Positions 40,976 through 53,989 are shown, counted from the stretch's first letter. The stretch is DNA of 64,000 bases from Gammaproteobacteria bacterium (GCA_029882215.1 JAOULC010000005.1:1-64000), one strand, 5' to 3'. The notes: a model not told the origin generated them from the sequence alone. Numbers and translations: made by a program.

Positions 40976-43363
40976 TTAAATATTTTCCACAGTTATGGTG
41001 CTGTAGGCACCACCCAAACCGGCAGTTTCAGTGAGCCCCGCCGGAATACATATATTATTATCTGCAACACTTTCATCTATCAGCAAAGGCATGACGATTG
41101 TTTTGTCATTTTGTTTAACACAAACCTTCTGCGCTGCAGTGATTTTTAATTTTTCAGCCTGTTTTGAATTCAAGCGAACACAGGCCACATCAGCATCAGA
41201 CGTTTTCTGTAACGCAGTCGCTCTGCGCACCAGCATATCGCCAGCATAAATCGGCGTATCACCAACGCGGTCATAACCGCTGCCGCTGCTATACTGAGCC
41301 ACCGAGTCAGCAACCGCGTTGTTATCAAGAGTAATATCAGAACAAAATGTTTTCAGCTCCTGCATGATCTGATCCGAAGAAAGCTGATCAAAGCCATCCA
41401 GATCAAACTGGTTTGCCAACACCCGAATAACTTTCCAGCCAGGCCGTGACTCGCCTAAAGGCGGCACACAACCACGACTGGTTTGCCAGAAACCTTCCAT
41501 ATTGACGTAACTGCCAGAACTTTCAGCAAAGCTGGCAACCGGCAAAATAACATCCGCGTATTCTTTCATCACAGGGGTCGCGAAAGCGCTTATCACTATC
41601 ACAAACTCAGCCGATCTCATCGCTGCCAACGCGCGTGCCGAATTGCTGCTGTCCAGTTCAGGTTCAACGTTAAGATTAATAAATGCCTTAATCTGACCGT
41701 TTTGCATGTCATCCGCATTGAGGCCAGCTTTGTCAACAGCCACACCGCCAGCACCTCTGTGCGGAAGCGCTCCCGCCAGCCATGCTCCGGCAGTATTTGA
41801 AAACTCGGGGGTATAAGCCAGCTGACTGTTTGTATGCCGGGCAATTTCATGCGATAGCGAGCGAATCAGTGCAAACTGTGGATGATTCACCGCCACGTTA
41901 CCCAGCAACACGACAGATTTGTCGGCATTATCTGCTGACAATGCAGCTGCGATATCTTTATGTTCTTGCGTGACTGACGCCGCATTGACTACAGCCGATA
42001 GATGACCGACTACTGACTGCCCTGATTTCTCAGTCGCCGCTCTTATGATTGCCGCCAATTCAGATGTCATCGAGGCAATATCTGTAATCAGTCTAGTTGT
42101 AACATTAAAGTTAAAATGATAGTCACAAGGATTGACAAAACTGACATTAGCATCGTGATGCCGTACTGCTTTGCGGATACGATGAGCAACAATAGGCTGC
42201 TCTTTACGAATATTACTACCGACCAGTAACACCGAATTGATCTTTTCTAAATCTTTGATATTCATGCCAAGCCAAGGCATTACAGGCGCGCTGTTTTGAT
42301 CGGAAAAATCAATCTGACGCAGGCGGTGATCAATATTATTTGAGCCGATACCACGCATCATTTTCTGCAGCAGATATAGCTCTTCCAGACTTGAGGTTGC
42401 CGACACCATAGCGGCCACACTTTCTGCACCACTGGCTTTAATGATTTTATTTAATCCGGCATGACTGGTTTCTAAGGCGGTCTGCCATTCGGTTTCTACC
42501 CACTCACCGTTTTCTTTAACCAGTGGCCGGGTCACACGATCTTCACTATACATTCCCTGATAACTGAAACGATCACGGTCAGAAATCCAGACTTCGTTGA
42601 GATCTTCATTATCACGCGGTGCTACACGGACAACTTTATTGCGCAAAGTATGAATATAAACATTTGAACCAACCGAGTCGTGCGGCGCAATACCGGCATG
42701 TTGGGTCATTTCCCAGGCACGTGCTGTGTACTGAGAAGGTTTCGCAGTGAGCGCGCCTACCGGACATAAATCAATCACATTACCAGACATTTCTGATGCA
42801 ATTGATTTCTGAATATAAGTACTGATTTCCATGCTGTCGCCACGACCGATGCCGCCCAGCTCTCGCATACCTGCAATCTCATCACCAAAACGCACACAAC
42901 GAGTACAGTGAATACAGCGAGTAAATTCAGTAGCTATCAGTGGACCGATATTTTTCTCGAAAACAACACGCTTGCTATCAGAATATTGTGAAACATCCGC
43001 ACCATAACCCATGGCAACGTCCTGCAACTCACACTCGCCACCCTGATCACAGATCGGACAATCCAGCGGGTGATTAATTAACAAAAATTCCATGGTCGAT
43101 TTTTGCGCATCAAGGGCTCTCTGAGAAAGCGTATGCACAATCATGCCATCCATTACCGGGGTGGCACAGGCAGGCATTGGTTTAGGTGCCTTTTCGACAT
43201 CAACCAGGCACATCCGGCAATTAGCAGCGACAGAAAGTTTTTTGTGATAGCAAAAACGCGGGATATTAATACCGGCTTTATCTGTCACTTCAATCAGCAT
43301 GGCACCTTTAGCTGCCTGATATTGCTGACCATCAACGGTTATTGTTATCAGTTCTTCACTCAT
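40976..43363 (-). CDS. nuoG: NADH-quinone oxidoreductase subunit G
   Basis: NuoG is the largest peripheral subunit of complex I. Its N-terminus holds a [2Fe-2S] ferredoxin domain (FCYHKKLSVAANCRMC) and [4Fe-4S] sites (CPICDQGGECELQD, CIHCTRCVRF). The rest is a molybdopterin-oxidoreductase-like fold without the cofactor, ending at 795 residues. It starts 23 bases after nuoF. Confidence 0.97.
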   Translation of the reverse strand: MSEELITITVDGQQYQAAKGAMLIEVTDKAGINIPRFCYHKKLSVAANCRMCLVDVEKAPKPMPACATPVMDGMIVHTLSQRALDAQKSTMEFLLINHPLDCPICDQGGECELQDVAMGYGADVSQYSDSKRVVFEKNIGPLIATEFTRCIHCTRCVRFGDEIAGMRELGGIGRGDSMEISTYIQKSIASEMSGNVIDLCPVGALTAKPSQYTARAWEMTQHAGIAPHDSVGSNVYIHTLRNKVVRVAPRDNEDLNEVWISDRDRFSYQGMYSEDRVTRPLVKENGEWVETEWQTALETSHAGLNKIIKASGAESVAAMVSATSSLEELYLLQKMMRGIGSNNIDHRLRQIDFSDQNSAPVMPWLGMNIKDLEKINSVLLVGSNIRKEQPIVAHRIRKAVRHHDANVSFVNPCDYHFNFNVTTRLITDIASMTSELAAIIRAATEKSGQSVVGHLSAVVNAASVTQEHKDIAAALSADNADKSVVLLGNVAVNHPQFALIRSLSHEIARHTNSQLAYTPEFSNTAGAWLAGALPHRGAGGVAVDKAGLNADDMQNGQIKAFINLNVEPELDSSNSARALAAMRSAEFVIVISAFATPVMKEYADVILPVASFAESSGSYVNMEGFWQTSRGCVPPLGESRPGWKVIRVLANQFDLDGFDQLSSDQIMQELKTFCSDITLDNNAVADSVAQYSSGSGYDRVGDTPIYAGDMLVRRATALQKTSDADVACVRLNSKQAEKLKITAAQKVCVKQNDKTIVMPLLIDESVADNNICIPAGLTETAGLGGAYSTITVENI

Positions 43364-43386
43364 TTCTTATAAACCGATCCTGACAC

Positions 43387-44667
43387 TCACGCCGCACCTA
43401 CCATGCTACGCTTATGTTCAATATAGTATTCAAATTCATGCCGAAAATGTTTTACAAAACTGCGTACCGGCATTGCCGCAGCATCACCTAATGCACAAAT
43501 TGTCCGGCCTTCAATTTTGCTGGCAACATCATCCAGTTTATCCAGATCCTCAGGTAAGCCATTACCTTCAACAATACGGCTTAACATACGATACAACCAG
43601 CCTGTGCCTTCACGACAAGGGGTGCACTGACCACAAGATTCTGAGTAATAAAAGCGTGATAAACGATGCAAAGCTTTCACCATATCGGTGCTGTCATCCA
43701 TCACAATCACAGCGCCAGAACCGAGCATGGAACCGGTTACTTTAGTGATTGAGTCATAATCCATATTGGCCTGCATCATTAATTCAGCCGGTACAACTGG
43801 CACCGATGAGCCACCGGGAATAACCGCTTTTAACTGACGACCTTTAGTCACGCCACCGGCCATTTCAAGCAAATCTTTAAAAGGTGTTCCCATAGGAATT
43901 TCAAAATTACCGGGCTTATTTACATGACCAGACATTGAAAACAATTTAACACCGCCGGCATTAGGAACGCCGAATTTTGCAAACCATTCGCCGCCATTGC
44001 GAATAATCGACGGCACCGATGACAGTGATTCGGTATTATTAATTGTTGTCGGTTTTCCATACAGACCAACATTAGCCGGGAATGGCGGTTTGAACCGTGG
44101 CTGACCTTTTTTACCTTCCAGAGACTCCAGCAAGGCCGTTTCTTCTCCGCAGATATAAGCACCGGCACCGAGCGACGGATAAAGATCAAAATCAATACCA
44201 CTACCGAGAATATCTTTACCTAAGAAGCCTTTTTCATAAGCCTCTTTTACCGCCTGTGAGAAACGGATATAAGGCTCATCCATAAATTCACCACGCATGT
44301 AGTTATAACCAACCGTGGCACCGATTGCATAACCACCGATCATCATTCCCTCTACCAGCGCGTGCGGATTGAAACGCAAAATATCACGGTCTTTACAGGT
44401 GCCCGGCTCACTTTCATCTGAATTACAGACGATATATTTCTGACCCGGTGCATTACGTGGCATAAAACTCCACTTAAGACCGGTTGGAAAACCTGCGCCA
44501 CCTCTACCCCGCAAACCCGACGCTTTCATAATTTCAATCACGTCATCCGGTGTGAGTTTTTCTTCAACAATTTTGCGAATCGAATCATAACCACCGACTT
44601 TAAGATAATTCTCATAAGTCCATGGTTCATCAAATTTTAATGTTGCAAAGCAAACTTCGTTAGCCAT
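43387..44667 (-). CDS. nuoF: NADH-quinone oxidoreductase subunit F
   Basis: NuoF oxidises NADH and carries FMN and cluster N3. The 426 residues contain the FMN loop [16 protein letters not shown], the NADH-binding region [19 protein letters not shown], and the cluster ligands [12 protein letters not shown] with a further Cys in [10 protein letters not shown]. It partners NuoE, encoded just upstream. Confidence 0.98.
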   Translation of the reverse strand: MANEVCFATLKFDEPWTYENYLKVGGYDSIRKIVEEKLTPDDVIEIMKASGLRGRGGAGFPTGLKWSFMPRNAPGQKYIVCNSDESEPGTCKDRDILRFNPHALVEGMMIGGYAIGATVGYNYMRGEFMDEPYIRFSQAVKEAYEKGFLGKDILGSGIDFDLYPSLGAGAYICGEETALLESLEGKKGQPRFKPPFPANVGLYGKPTTINNTESLSSVPSIIRNGGEWFAKFGVPNAGGVKLFSMSGHVNKPGNFEIPMGTPFKDLLEMAGGVTKGRQLKAVIPGGSSVPVVPAELMMQANMDYDSITKVTGSMLGSGAVIVMDDSTDMVKALHRLSRFYYSESCGQCTPCREGTGWLYRMLSRIVEGNGLPEDLDKLDDVASKIEGRTICALGDAAAMPVRSFVKHFRHEFEYYIEHKRSMVGAA

Positions 44668-44683
44668 TGTTTAATCCCGAGTT

Positions 44684-45178
44684 TTAATCCAAGCCATCCA
44701 GAATTTTGTCGATTTTTTCTGGTGTCAGTTTTTCAAAATAAACATGATCGACTTGCATCATTGGCCCGGCTGCACAAGCGGCCAGACATTCTTCTTCTTT
44801 TTTCAGGTAAATGCGACCGTCTTCTGTGCTTTCACCAATTTTTATACCCAGTTTTTTCTCGACATAATCAACTATAGTGTCAGAACCCATCAGCATGCAG
44901 GAGATATTGGTGCAGATAGCGACATTGTGGCGCGCCACCGGCTGCAGTTCATACATCGAATAAAAACTGGCTACTTCATAAACCGCGATTTTTTCCAGTT
45001 CGAGGTAATCCGCTACTGCATCCATTAATTCTGTGTTTAAGAAACCGTTGTTTTGATGCTGCACTGCACGTAATGCCCCCAGCAATGCTGAACGTTTCTG
45101 CTCCTGAGGATAACGGGAAATCCAGTCATCAATTTCTGCCAATGTGTGTGCTGTTAATAGCTTATTTTTATCTGTCAT
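44684..45178 (-). CDS. nuoE: NADH-quinone oxidoreductase subunit E
   Basis: NuoE is a thioredoxin-fold subunit with the off-path [2Fe-2S] cluster N1a. The 164 residues show the four ligands in CTNISC and ECLAACAAGP. The N-terminal helical region (YPQEQKRSALLGALRAVQ) is typical. Confidence 0.97.
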   Translation of the reverse strand: MTDKNKLLTAHTLAEIDDWISRYPQEQKRSALLGALRAVQHQNNGFLNTELMDAVADYLELEKIAVYEVASFYSMYELQPVARHNVAICTNISCMLMGSDTIVDYVEKKLGIKIGESTEDGRIYLKKEEECLAACAAGPMMQVDHVYFEKLTPEKIDKILDGLD

Positions 45179-45193
45179 AATTCTTTACCGCGA

Positions 45194-46447
45194 TCAGCGA
45201 TCTATTTCACCAAATACTATATCTTGTGTACCAATCACCGCTACCACGTCAGATAACATATGCCCGACTGTCATTTCATGCATCGATGATAGATGCGCAA
45301 AACCTGGTGCCCGTACTTTTAATCGATAGGGTTTGTTGGCGCCATCAGAAATCAGATAGACACCAAATTCACCCTTAGGATGTTCAACCGCTGCGTATGA
45401 CTCCCCGACCGGCAAACAAAATCCTTCGGTAAACAGTTTGAAATGATGAATCAGCGCTTCCATATCGGCTTTCATTTCTTCACGACGCGGAGGAGCAAAC
45501 TTGTGGTCTTCTAAAATAACCGGACCCTGATTGTTTTTAAGCCATTCGATACACTGCTTGATGATACGGTTAGACTGTCGCATTTCTTCGACCCTAACCA
45601 GATAACGGTCATAACAGTCACCGTTTGTGCCTACCGGTATATCAAAATCCAGTTTGCTATAAGTTTCATACGGTTGCTTTCTTCGCAAATCCCATTCAAT
45701 GCCTGAACCACGTAACATCGGACCAGTGAATCCAAGTTGCTTGGCACGCTCCGGCGAAACAATACCAATATCAACCGTACGCTGCTTCCAGATACGGTTA
45801 TCAGTTAGCAGTGTTTCATATTCATCAACACAGGTTGGAAAACGGTTAGTAAAATCCTCAATAAAATCCAGTAATGAGCCTTCACGATTTTGATTCAGGC
45901 TATTTACTTCTTTTTTACTATGCCATTTTGATTCTTTGTATTTTGGCATCATAGCCGGCAGGTCACGATTAACACCACCAGGACGATAATAGGTCGCGTG
46001 CATACGCGCGCCGGAGACGGCTTCATACATATCCATTAAATCTTCACGCTCACGAAATGCATAAAGAAAAATCGTCATCGCGCCGACATCCAGACCGTGG
46101 GTACCGATCCACATCAGATGATTTAAAATCCGCGTAATTTCGTCAAACATTACACGGATGTACTGAGCTCGTTGCGGCACCTCAATACCCAGCAGGTTTT
46201 CGATCGCCATCACATAACCATGCTCGTTACACATCATCGAGACATAATCGAGACGATCCATGTAGCCAATACTCTGGTTATAAGGTTTAGATTCGGCCAG
46301 TTTTTCAGTCGCCCGGTGCAGCAAGCCAATATGCGGATCAGCACGCTGAATCACCTCTCCGTCCATTTCAAGAACCAGTCGCAGAACACCATGCGCAGCA
46401 GGATGCTGCGGTCCAAAGTTCAAGGTGTAATTATGAATCTCAGGCAT
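45194..46447 (-). CDS. nuoD: NADH-quinone oxidoreductase subunit D
   Basis: NuoD forms, with NuoB, the quinone-reduction site of complex I. The start is set at the ATG at 46447, giving the standard 417 residues beginning [20 protein letters not shown]; the in-frame extension upstream lies inside nuoC. It overlaps the nuoC stop by eight bases, so the two are coupled. Conserved motifs include RGGVNRDLP-type PGGVNRDLP and the C-terminal DIVFGEIDR. NuoC and NuoD are separate proteins here. Confidence 0.97.
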   Translation of the reverse strand: MPEIHNYTLNFGPQHPAAHGVLRLVLEMDGEVIQRADPHIGLLHRATEKLAESKPYNQSIGYMDRLDYVSMMCNEHGYVMAIENLLGIEVPQRAQYIRVMFDEITRILNHLMWIGTHGLDVGAMTIFLYAFREREDLMDMYEAVSGARMHATYYRPGGVNRDLPAMMPKYKESKWHSKKEVNSLNQNREGSLLDFIEDFTNRFPTCVDEYETLLTDNRIWKQRTVDIGIVSPERAKQLGFTGPMLRGSGIEWDLRRKQPYETYSKLDFDIPVGTNGDCYDRYLVRVEEMRQSNRIIKQCIEWLKNNQGPVILEDHKFAPPRREEMKADMEALIHHFKLFTEGFCLPVGESYAAVEHPKGEFGVYLISDGANKPYRLKVRAPGFAHLSSMHEMTVGHMLSDVVAVIGTQDIVFGEIDR

Positions 46448-47174
46448 CAGTAGCACCTTCTTTATTCTGCTCATTCTGAGCATGCAGATAACGATTATCG
46501 TGGCGAATAACACGCGGCACCAGAACCCGAGGCTCTATATCAACCGGCTCGTAAATAACACGCTGCTGCTCAGGGTCATAACGCATTTGAACGTTACCAA
46601 TCAGTGGGAAATCTTTGCGGAAAGGATGCCCTACAAATCCATAATCAGTCAGGATACGGCGCAGATCTGGGTGGTTTTCATACACAATACCAAATAAATC
46701 AAATGCTTCACGCTCATACCAGTTAGCTGAATTCCAGACCTCTATAACTGAAGGCACGACCGGAAATTGATTATCTTTAGCAAAAGTTCGCAGTCGCAAA
46801 CGGTGGTTGTGACGATAGGAAATTAAATGGATAACTGATGCAAATCGCGGTATCTCATTGTTTTCAGATGCCAGCTCATCACCGAAACGCAGTCGACCGG
46901 TATCAGCCGGATCAATGCCACGACTAAAACCTGTCGTCGATGCCGCACCGGTTGCCCATTCAGTTTTACCATAATTGCTGTAATCAACGCCGCATAAATC
47001 AATCAGCTGCTCAAATGCCAAGTCATCATGATCGCGCAAAGCCATCGCCACTGAGATCAAATTTTCCGGCGCCACTTCAATCGTGATCTCATTACAATCC
47101 AGAACGATGGTCTGGATTTGCGACGCCAGTATGGCTTGTAATGCTTCAGACAAATTTTGCAATTTTTTCGACAT
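46440..47174 (-). CDS. nuoC: NADH-quinone oxidoreductase subunit C
   Basis: NuoC is a peripheral structural subunit at the base of the hydrophilic arm. The 244 residues include the conserved [34 protein letters not shown] and [23 protein letters not shown]. It is at the long end for the family because of a variable insertion around 60-95. Confidence 0.97.
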   Translation of the reverse strand: MSKKLQNLSEALQAILASQIQTIVLDCNEITIEVAPENLISVAMALRDHDDLAFEQLIDLCGVDYSNYGKTEWATGAASTTGFSRGIDPADTGRLRFGDELASENNEIPRFASVIHLISYRHNHRLRLRTFAKDNQFPVVPSVIEVWNSANWYEREAFDLFGIVYENHPDLRRILTDYGFVGHPFRKDFPLIGNVQMRYDPEQQRVIYEPVDIEPRVLVPRVIRHDNRYLHAQNEQNKEGATDA

Positions 47175-47225
47175 GGGTCTTTTTTCTCAACTTATCCGTA
47201 TTGGTTTATTCTTATTCTGTAATTA

Positions 47226-47705
47226 TTATCGGGCGATTGTATTGGTATGCCTGATTTTGTTATGCAACTGCAAAATACCGTAAATCAGCGCCTCAGCCGT
47301 TGGCGGACAACCCGGCACATAGACATCGACAGGTACGATCCGGTCACAACCTCTGACAACCGAATAGGAATAATGGTAATAGCCGCCACCATTAGCACAT
47401 GAACCCATCGATATAACCCAGCGTGGCTCAGCCATCTGGTCATATACTTTTCGTAAAGCAGGCGCCATTTTATTGGTCAGTGTACCGGCTACAATCATCA
47501 CATCTGACTGCCTAGGCGAACCACGGAACACGCCCATTCCAAAACGATCAAGGTCATATCGGGAAGCGGCTGCATGCATCATTTCAACCGCACAACACGC
47601 CAGACCAAATGTCATTGGCCACATAGAGCCGGTTCTTGCCCAGTTAATCAGTTTATCTGCTGAGGTCGTGGCAAAACCCTGCTCAAATACACCTTCTATT
47701 CCCAC
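47226..47705 (-). CDS. nuoB: NADH-quinone oxidoreductase subunit B
   Basis: NuoB carries cluster N2, the last electron carrier before quinone. Cysteine motifs are [15 protein letters not shown] and PGCPPTAE. I choose the GTG at 47705 (159 residues, starting [10 protein letters not shown]) because AAGGAG lies eight bases upstream and the family starts there. An ATG at 47726 would add seven atypical residues and a 31-base overlap with nuoA. The chosen start overlaps nuoA by ten bases. Confidence 0.95.
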   Translation of the reverse strand: MGIEGVFEQGFATTSADKLINWARTGSMWPMTFGLACCAVEMMHAAASRYDLDRFGMGVFRGSPRQSDVMIVAGTLTNKMAPALRKVYDQMAEPRWVISMGSCANGGGYYHYSYSVVRGCDRIVPVDVYVPGCPPTAEALIYGILQLHNKIRHTNTIAR

Positions 47706-48055
47706 TCCAGAGCTCCTTTTTTCCACTCATAGATAAACCCAATGACCAAAATACCCAGAAAAATACCCATCGCAATCACACCAAACAAACCGACCTGATC
47801 CAGTACAACAGCCCATGGAAATAAAAATGCTATTTCAAGATCAAAAATAATAAACAGGATAGCCACCAGGTAAAAACGCACATCAAATTTTAAACGCGAA
47901 TCTTCAAATGCCTCAAAACCGCATTCAAATGGTGAGTTTTTTTCTTTATCTGGACGTTTCGGAGCCAGCACAAAGCCGCCTAATACGACCATGACGCCAC
48001 CAATAGCCAAACCAATGATGAGAAAAATTAAAACCGGAAGATAATTTTCGAGCAT
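47696..48055 (-). CDS. nuoA: NADH-quinone oxidoreductase subunit A
   Basis: NuoA is a three-helix membrane subunit of complex I next to the quinone channel. The 119 residues have the family motifs [30 protein letters not shown] (shown in parts: [24 protein letters not shown]). It is the first nuo gene and has a strong ribosome binding site (GGAGGGGG). Confidence 0.97.
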   Translation of the reverse strand: MLENYLPVLIFLIIGLAIGGVMVVLGGFVLAPKRPDKEKNSPFECGFEAFEDSRLKFDVRFYLVAILFIIFDLEIAFLFPWAVVLDQVGLFGVIAMGIFLGILVIGFIYEWKKGALEWE

Positions 48056-48324
48056 AGTCCCCCTCCTATCAGTAATGTCTTAGGAGTTTTTATTAATTAT
48101 TATTTTTTAAGATCTATTTTTACAAACACAAAATTTGAGTAGCATTTTTATAACAAAACAGCATGAATTGACAGCTATATTGCCATTGTATTTTTTTATA
48201 TTTCAATCAATGTTTTTTAATTGAATATTCAGAACAGGCAGCAGAGCGCCTCTCATCAACTGCTCAGTTGATTAAGATATTGATAAACAACAAAAAAGTG
48301 GTTTAAAAATAACTCAAATAAAGA
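48056..48324 (-). promoter_or_regulatory. nuo operon leader with candidate promoter and palindrome
   Basis: This AT-rich gap between tRNA-Leu and nuoA holds no gene. On the minus strand CTGTCA (48169-48174), a 16-base spacer and TATAAA (48147-48152) form a plausible promoter about 92 bases before nuoA. Further upstream is the perfect palindrome with arms ATCAACTG and CAGTTGAT (48255-48272). Confidence 0.5.
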
Positions 48325-48409
48325 TGGTGCCGATGGCCGGACTCGAACCGGCACGGGTTGCCCCACCACCCCCTCAAGGTGGCGCGTCTACCAATTTCAC
48401 CACATCGGC
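48325..48409 (-). tRNA. tRNA-Leu (GAG anticodon)
   Basis: The 85-base gene, with encoded CCA, has the long variable arm of a leucine tRNA, D-loop sequence AAATTGGTAGACGC and anticodon loop TTGAGGG. It lies eight bases after secG, the same position as leuU in E. coli. Confidence 0.96.
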
Positions 48410-48417
48410 AATTTAGA

Positions 48418-48780
48418 TTATTCGGCAGCGGGTACGTCGCTACCGTTAGACTCTGATTTAACAGCTGCTGGCAGATCATCGATCACTGCCGGTGCTGTTT
48501 TAACCGGTGCCGAAAGTACGCTGTTATTCACAACACTACTGCTCTGCTCCCGATGCGACGCCATATACGCCAGTACCAGACTAACCACAAAGAATGCCGT
48601 GGCAAACACGGCTGTGGCCTTACTGAGGAAATTTGATGAGCCCTGCGAGCCAAACACACTAGCCGATGAACCACCGCCTAATGCTGCCCCGGCATCTGCC
48701 CCTTTACCACGTTGAAGCAGTACCAGTCCGATAATACCAACGGATAAAAACACATGAAAAACCAATAAGAATGATTGCAC
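48418..48780 (-). CDS. secG: protein translocase subunit SecG
   Basis: SecG is the accessory membrane subunit of the SecYEG translocon. The 120 residues contain two membrane helices flanking the conserved GLVLLQRGKGADAGAALGGG and SASVFGSQGSSNFLSK. The C-terminal tail is longer and acidic. It starts ten bases after tpiA. Confidence 0.96.
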   Translation of the reverse strand: MQSFLLVFHVFLSVGIIGLVLLQRGKGADAGAALGGGSSASVFGSQGSSNFLSKATAVFATAFFVVSLVLAYMASHREQSSSVVNNSVLSAPVKTAPAVIDDLPAAVKSESNGSDVPAAE

Positions 48781-48790
48781 TTTAATAACC

Positions 48791-49543
48791 TCAGCCAGCT
48801 GCCTGACATAACGCCAGGAAGTCTTCTGCTTTTAATGATGCACCGCCTATCAAGCCACCGTCGATATCAGGTTGTGCAATAAGATCGGCAACATTACTCG
48901 GGTTCATGCTGCCACCGTATAAAATTTGTACTTTTTCTGCAACAGATGGATCCAACTGAGCCAGTTTATGACGGATAAATGCATGCACATCCTGAGCCTG
49001 CTCCGGCGTTGCCACCTTGCCCGTACCAATAGCCCAGACCGGCTCATAGGCGATCACCGCGTTAGCCAGTGATTCGATACCGGCCGCATCGATTACTGCA
49101 TCCAACTGACGCGCGCAAACGGCCTCAGTGGTACCGCTTTCGCGCTCTTCGAGTAATTCACCGATACAAAAGATTGGCGTCAGACCGTGACGCTGGGCAG
49201 CTATATATTTTTGTGCTGAATCCTGATCCGACTCACCATAAAGCGAACGGCGCTCTGAATGGCCGATAATAACGTACTCACAACCCACATCTTTGAGCAT
49301 TTCACCAGAAACCTCTCCGGTAAATGCACCTTTATCCTGATCTGAGACATCCTGAGCGGCGACTTTTACGACAGATGTAGCCGTTGCTGCTGCAACAGCG
49401 GGAATATAGACATAAGGCGCTGCAACAACCACATCACATTTCTGATCCGATGTTAAACCAGAAACTACACCTTCAATTAATGTCTTAACACTGTCACTGG
49501 TACCATTCATTTTCCAGTTACCAGCAATCATATTCTGTCGCAT
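48791..49543 (-). CDS. tpiA: triosephosphate isomerase
   Basis: TpiA interconverts dihydroxyacetone phosphate and glyceraldehyde 3-phosphate. The 250 residues include the catalytic set: Lys in GNWKMNG, His in IIGHSERR and Glu in [11 protein letters not shown], plus the phosphate loop [10 protein letters not shown] 113-base gap to glmM leaves room for its own promoter. Confidence 0.98.
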   Translation of the reverse strand: MRQNMIAGNWKMNGTSDSVKTLIEGVVSGLTSDQKCDVVVAAPYVYIPAVAAATATSVVKVAAQDVSDQDKGAFTGEVSGEMLKDVGCEYVIIGHSERRSLYGESDQDSAQKYIAAQRHGLTPIFCIGELLEERESGTTEAVCARQLDAVIDAAGIESLANAVIAYEPVWAIGTGKVATPEQAQDVHAFIRHKLAQLDPSVAEKVQILYGGSMNPSNVADLIAQPDIDGGLIGGASLKAEDFLALCQAAG

Positions 49544-49656
49544 AAAGCTCTCCGTCCTAAATTAGTCGACTCGATTAGCCGAGTTCAAACGCGCTGCAAT
49601 CTTACCTATGCAGCGCTGATAAATCAATCTGCCTGAGCATAAGTCACTGAAAAACC

Positions 49657-51006
49657 TTAACCTGCCTCCGCTGAAACCGATTCCCTGACTGCATCGGCAA
49701 TATTCTGCGCCAGCTTGATCACCTGCGATTCGACCTCCGCCTCAACCATCACACGAATTAGTGGCTCGGTACCTGAAGCTCGCAATAAAACCCGACCCCG
49801 ATCCTGTAATTCGTTTTCAGCAGCAGCCACCGCATCACGGACTCGCTGATTTTCCAGCGGATCAGTCTTATAAGGCAGCGGCACATTAATCATATGCTGC
49901 GGCATTTTGCTCATCGCAGATAAGGCCTGCGCCAAACTTTGCTCACTTTCTGCTAGATACGCCATCACTTGCAAGGCCGATACAATACCGTCTCCGGTGG
50001 TGGTCCGGTCGAGACAGATAATATGGCCGGATGATTCCCCGCCCAGACTCCAACCTTTCTGTTTCAGCAGCTCGAGTACAAAACGATCACCCACCCCGCT
50101 GCGCTCAAATTCAAGCCCCATTTCTTTGATTGCCAGCTCGAGCCCCATATTACTCATCAAAGTACCAACCACACCGGCTTCTGATTGACCTGATGCATGC
50201 CGCGATCGAGCAATCAAATAGAGAATTTCATCACCATCAATAATCCGTCCGCTATGATCAACCATTGCCACCCGGTCGCCATCTCCATCAAACGCGATAC
50301 CCAAATCCGCCTTATGCCTGAGCACCGCAGCCTGAAGGTTTTTAGGGTGTGTAGAACCGCATTCTTCATTGATATTCAGACCATCGGGGTCGTTTGCAAT
50401 AGTCACCACCTCGGCACCTAGCTCTAAAAACACATCTGGCGCAATATGATATGTCGCGCCATTAGCGCAATCGAGCACCACTTTAAGGCCGGTGAAGCGC
50501 GTGCCTATCGGGATACTGGCCTTGCAGGCTTCTATATACCGCCCATGCGCATCAATCACTCGCATTGCCCGCCCCAGCCCGGATGACTCGACCGTCGTCA
50601 TCTCGGCTTCAAAGGCCTGCTCTATCGCCAGTTCTGTCTCATCCGGCAATTTCTCACCTTCACCGGAAAAAATCTTGATACCGTTATCGTAAAACGGGTT
50701 GTGCGAGGCACTGATCACTATCCCGGCAGACGCTCTTAATGTCCGGGTCAAATAGGCGATACCCGGCGTTGGCATTGGCCCCAGCAAACGCACATCTACA
50801 CCTGCCGCAGACAAGCCGGCTTCCAGCGCAGATTCAAACATGTAACCAGAGATCCGAGTGTCTTTGCCGACCACCACCAGACCATTGCCCTGAGCTGCCA
50901 GCACTTTACCAATCGCCCAGCCCAGCTTTAGTACGACTTGTGGCATCATCATGCCTTCACCAACCCGTCCCCGAATACCATCTGTCCCAAAATATTTTTG
51001 ACTCAT
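49657..51006 (-). CDS. glmM: phosphoglucosamine mutase
   Basis: GlmM converts glucosamine-6-phosphate to glucosamine-1-phosphate on the way to UDP-GlcNAc for peptidoglycan and lipopolysaccharide. The 449 residues show the phosphoserine S101 in ISASHNP, the metal loop FDGDGDR and the phosphate-binding [12 protein letters not shown]. It starts 18 bases after folP. Confidence 0.98.
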   Translation of the reverse strand: MSQKYFGTDGIRGRVGEGMMMPQVVLKLGWAIGKVLAAQGNGLVVVGKDTRISGYMFESALEAGLSAAGVDVRLLGPMPTPGIAYLTRTLRASAGIVISASHNPFYDNGIKIFSGEGEKLPDETELAIEQAFEAEMTTVESSGLGRAMRVIDAHGRYIEACKASIPIGTRFTGLKVVLDCANGATYHIAPDVFLELGAEVVTIANDPDGLNINEECGSTHPKNLQAAVLRHKADLGIAFDGDGDRVAMVDHSGRIIDGDEILYLIARSRHASGQSEAGVVGTLMSNMGLELAIKEMGLEFERSGVGDRFVLELLKQKGWSLGGESSGHIICLDRTTTGDGIVSALQVMAYLAESEQSLAQALSAMSKMPQHMINVPLPYKTDPLENQRVRDAVAAAENELQDRGRVLLRASGTEPLIRVMVEAEVESQVIKLAQNIADAVRESVSAEAG

Positions 51007-51024
51007 TGATTCAACCCTTTTGTA

Positions 51025-51849
<825 letters not shown>

Positions 51850-51872
51850 TTACTTTATCTTTCTATAAGACC

Positions 51873-51898
51873 ACAAAAAAGGGGGCTTTCGCCCCCTT
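51873..51898 (-). terminator. intrinsic terminator after ftsH
   Basis: On the minus strand the arms AAGGGGGC and GCCCCCTT enclose a GAAA loop, followed by a T run. It sits between ftsH and folP, so folP-glmM expression depends on read-through or another promoter. Confidence 0.88.
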
Positions 51899-51920
51899 GA
51901 TATTCTATGTATTCAACAGA

Positions 51921-53858
51921 TTAATGCAAACTGGCCGGCCCACCTATAGAACCGTCTGTCTTATCATCTTTTTCAGACTTGGACGCTGCATCACCAGAAC
52001 CTGATATTTCATTATCATCGTCATGGTCACCCCAGTCTTTTGGCGCCGGCACTGTCGCACGATTCATCAGCGCGTCTATCTGCACTGAATCGATAGTTTC
52101 GTACTTGATCAGCGCATCGGCCATCGCATGCAAAATATCCATATTATCATTCAGCAGTGTTTCTGCACGTTTGTAATTACGGTCAATAAAGTCACGAATT
52201 TCTTCATCAATCGCATGTGAAGTATCATCTGATACGCTCTTATGCTTGGTAACCGAACGTCCAAGAAAGACCTCACCTTCGTCTTCACTATATGCCAGCG
52301 GGCCCATACGATCCGACAGCCCCCACTTTGTTACCATATTGCGGGCAATTTCGGTGGCTCTTTCTATATCATTTGACGCACCGGTGGTGACGCTATCAGC
52401 ACCATAAATCAGCTCTTCAGCAAGCCGACCACCAAATAAACTTGAGATCTGACTTTGTAAGCGCTGCTTACTGTAACTATACCGATCTTCTTCCGGCAGG
52501 AACATGGTCACACCTAAGGCTCGGCCTCGCGGAATAATACTGACTTTATAGACCGGATCATGATCCGGTACCAGACGACCGACAATCGCATGGCCGGCTT
52601 CATGATAGGCCGTCAGCTTTTTCTCATCGTCGTTCATCACCATTGATTTGCGCTCTGCGCCCATCATGATTTTGTCTTTGGCTTTTTCAAAATGTGACAT
52701 TTCGACAAACTTGAAGTTTTCACGGGCCGCAAACAACGCCGCTTCATTCACCAGATTAGCTAAATCAGCACCTGAAAAACCGGGGGTGCCACGGGCGATA
52801 ATCGCCGGTTTCACATCTTTACCTAACGGCACTTTTCGCATGTGCACTTTTAGAATCTGTTCACGACCACGAATATCCGGCAATGGCACGACAACCTGTC
52901 GATCAAATCGGCCCGGCCGTAACAGCGCAGGATCCAGCACATCAGGACGGTTAGTCGCAGCAATCACGATGACGCCTTCACTGCCTTCAAACCCATCCAT
53001 TTCTACCAATAACTGGTTTAGTGTCTGCTCACGCTCATCATGACCACCACCGACACCTGCGCCACGCTGACGACCCACTGCATCAATCTCATCGATAAAG
53101 ATAATGCAAGGTGAATGTTTTTTAGCGGTTTCAAACATATCTCGCACCCGAGACGCACCGACACCGACAAACATTTCGACAAAATCAGAGCCCGAAATCG
53201 TAAAGAAAGGCACTTTAGCTTCACCGGCAATCGCCTTCGCCAGCAAGGTTTTACCGGTACCAGGTGAACCAACCATCAGCACGCCGCGTGGTATTTGCCC
53301 ACCCAAAGCCTGAAATTTTGACGGATCACGTAAAAAATCAACCAGTTCCCCGACTTCTTCTTTGGCTTCTTCAACACCGGCTACATCGTCCAGCGTTACT
53401 TTAATATCATCCTCACCCATCAGCCGTGCTTTGCTCTTGCCAAATGACATCGCGCCACGACCGCCGCCACCGCCTTGCATCTGACGCATAAAGAAAATCC
53501 AGACGCCAATCAGCAACAGGAACGGGAACCAGGAGATGAAAATTTGTAATAAAACAGATTGCTGCTCCGGCGCGGCACCCTGAATATTGACATTATGCTC
53601 TAGCAATTCACCCACCATCGAACGGTTATCCGTTTCAACGCTATAGGTATTGAACTGCATGCCACTGGTTAACTGCCCGGTGATTTCACGTTCGGCAATT
53701 TTTACCGAACTGACTTCATTCTGCCGGACTTTTTGCATGAATTCTGAGTAATTCAAGGTCTGATTACTGACACTTTGCTGGTTAAAGTTACTAAAAACCG
53801 ACAGCAAAATAACCGCAATGACGCCCCATAATATCAAGTTTTTAAGTAAATCGTTCAA
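51921..53858 (-). CDS. ftsH: ATP-dependent zinc metalloprotease FtsH
   Basis: FtsH is a membrane-anchored AAA+ protease that degrades unstable and misassembled membrane proteins. The 645 residues start with two membrane helices around a periplasmic loop. The AAA domain has GSPGTGKT and FIDEIDAVG, with the second region of homology near [19 protein letters not shown], and the zinc site is HEAGH. The acidic C-terminal tail is variable. Confidence 0.98.
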   Translation of the reverse strand: MNDLLKNLILWGVIAVILLSVFSNFNQQSVSNQTLNYSEFMQKVRQNEVSSVKIAEREITGQLTSGMQFNTYSVETDNRSMVGELLEHNVNIQGAAPEQQSVLLQIFISWFPFLLLIGVWIFFMRQMQGGGGGRGAMSFGKSKARLMGEDDIKVTLDDVAGVEEAKEEVGELVDFLRDPSKFQALGGQIPRGVLMVGSPGTGKTLLAKAIAGEAKVPFFTISGSDFVEMFVGVGASRVRDMFETAKKHSPCIIFIDEIDAVGRQRGAGVGGGHDEREQTLNQLLVEMDGFEGSEGVIVIAATNRPDVLDPALLRPGRFDRQVVVPLPDIRGREQILKVHMRKVPLGKDVKPAIIARGTPGFSGADLANLVNEAALFAARENFKFVEMSHFEKAKDKIMMGAERKSMVMNDDEKKLTAYHEAGHAIVGRLVPDHDPVYKVSIIPRGRALGVTMFLPEEDRYSYSKQRLQSQISSLFGGRLAEELIYGADSVTTGASNDIERATEIARNMVTKWGLSDRMGPLAYSEDEGEVFLGRSVTKHKSVSDDTSHAIDEEIRDFIDRNYKRAETLLNDNMDILHAMADALIKYETIDSVQIDALMNRATVPAPKDWGDHDDDNEISGSGDAASKSEKDDKTDGSIGGPASLH

Positions 53859-53989
53859 GCGTGTACCTCGTTGTTTTCACTGCTCGGGCTTTTGGCATGG
53901 GCAATGATTAAAAATTCTTACCTTACGGATCCTACACAGTCTGCCAATATCTATCCAGACCGCTTGTATTTGCAAAAGTATAGACGAAT

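Noticed and set aside
46448-46513. N-terminal extension of nuoD
   Set aside because: NuoD proteins start at [10 protein letters not shown]-type sequence; the 22 extra residues lie inside nuoC and are not family-like.
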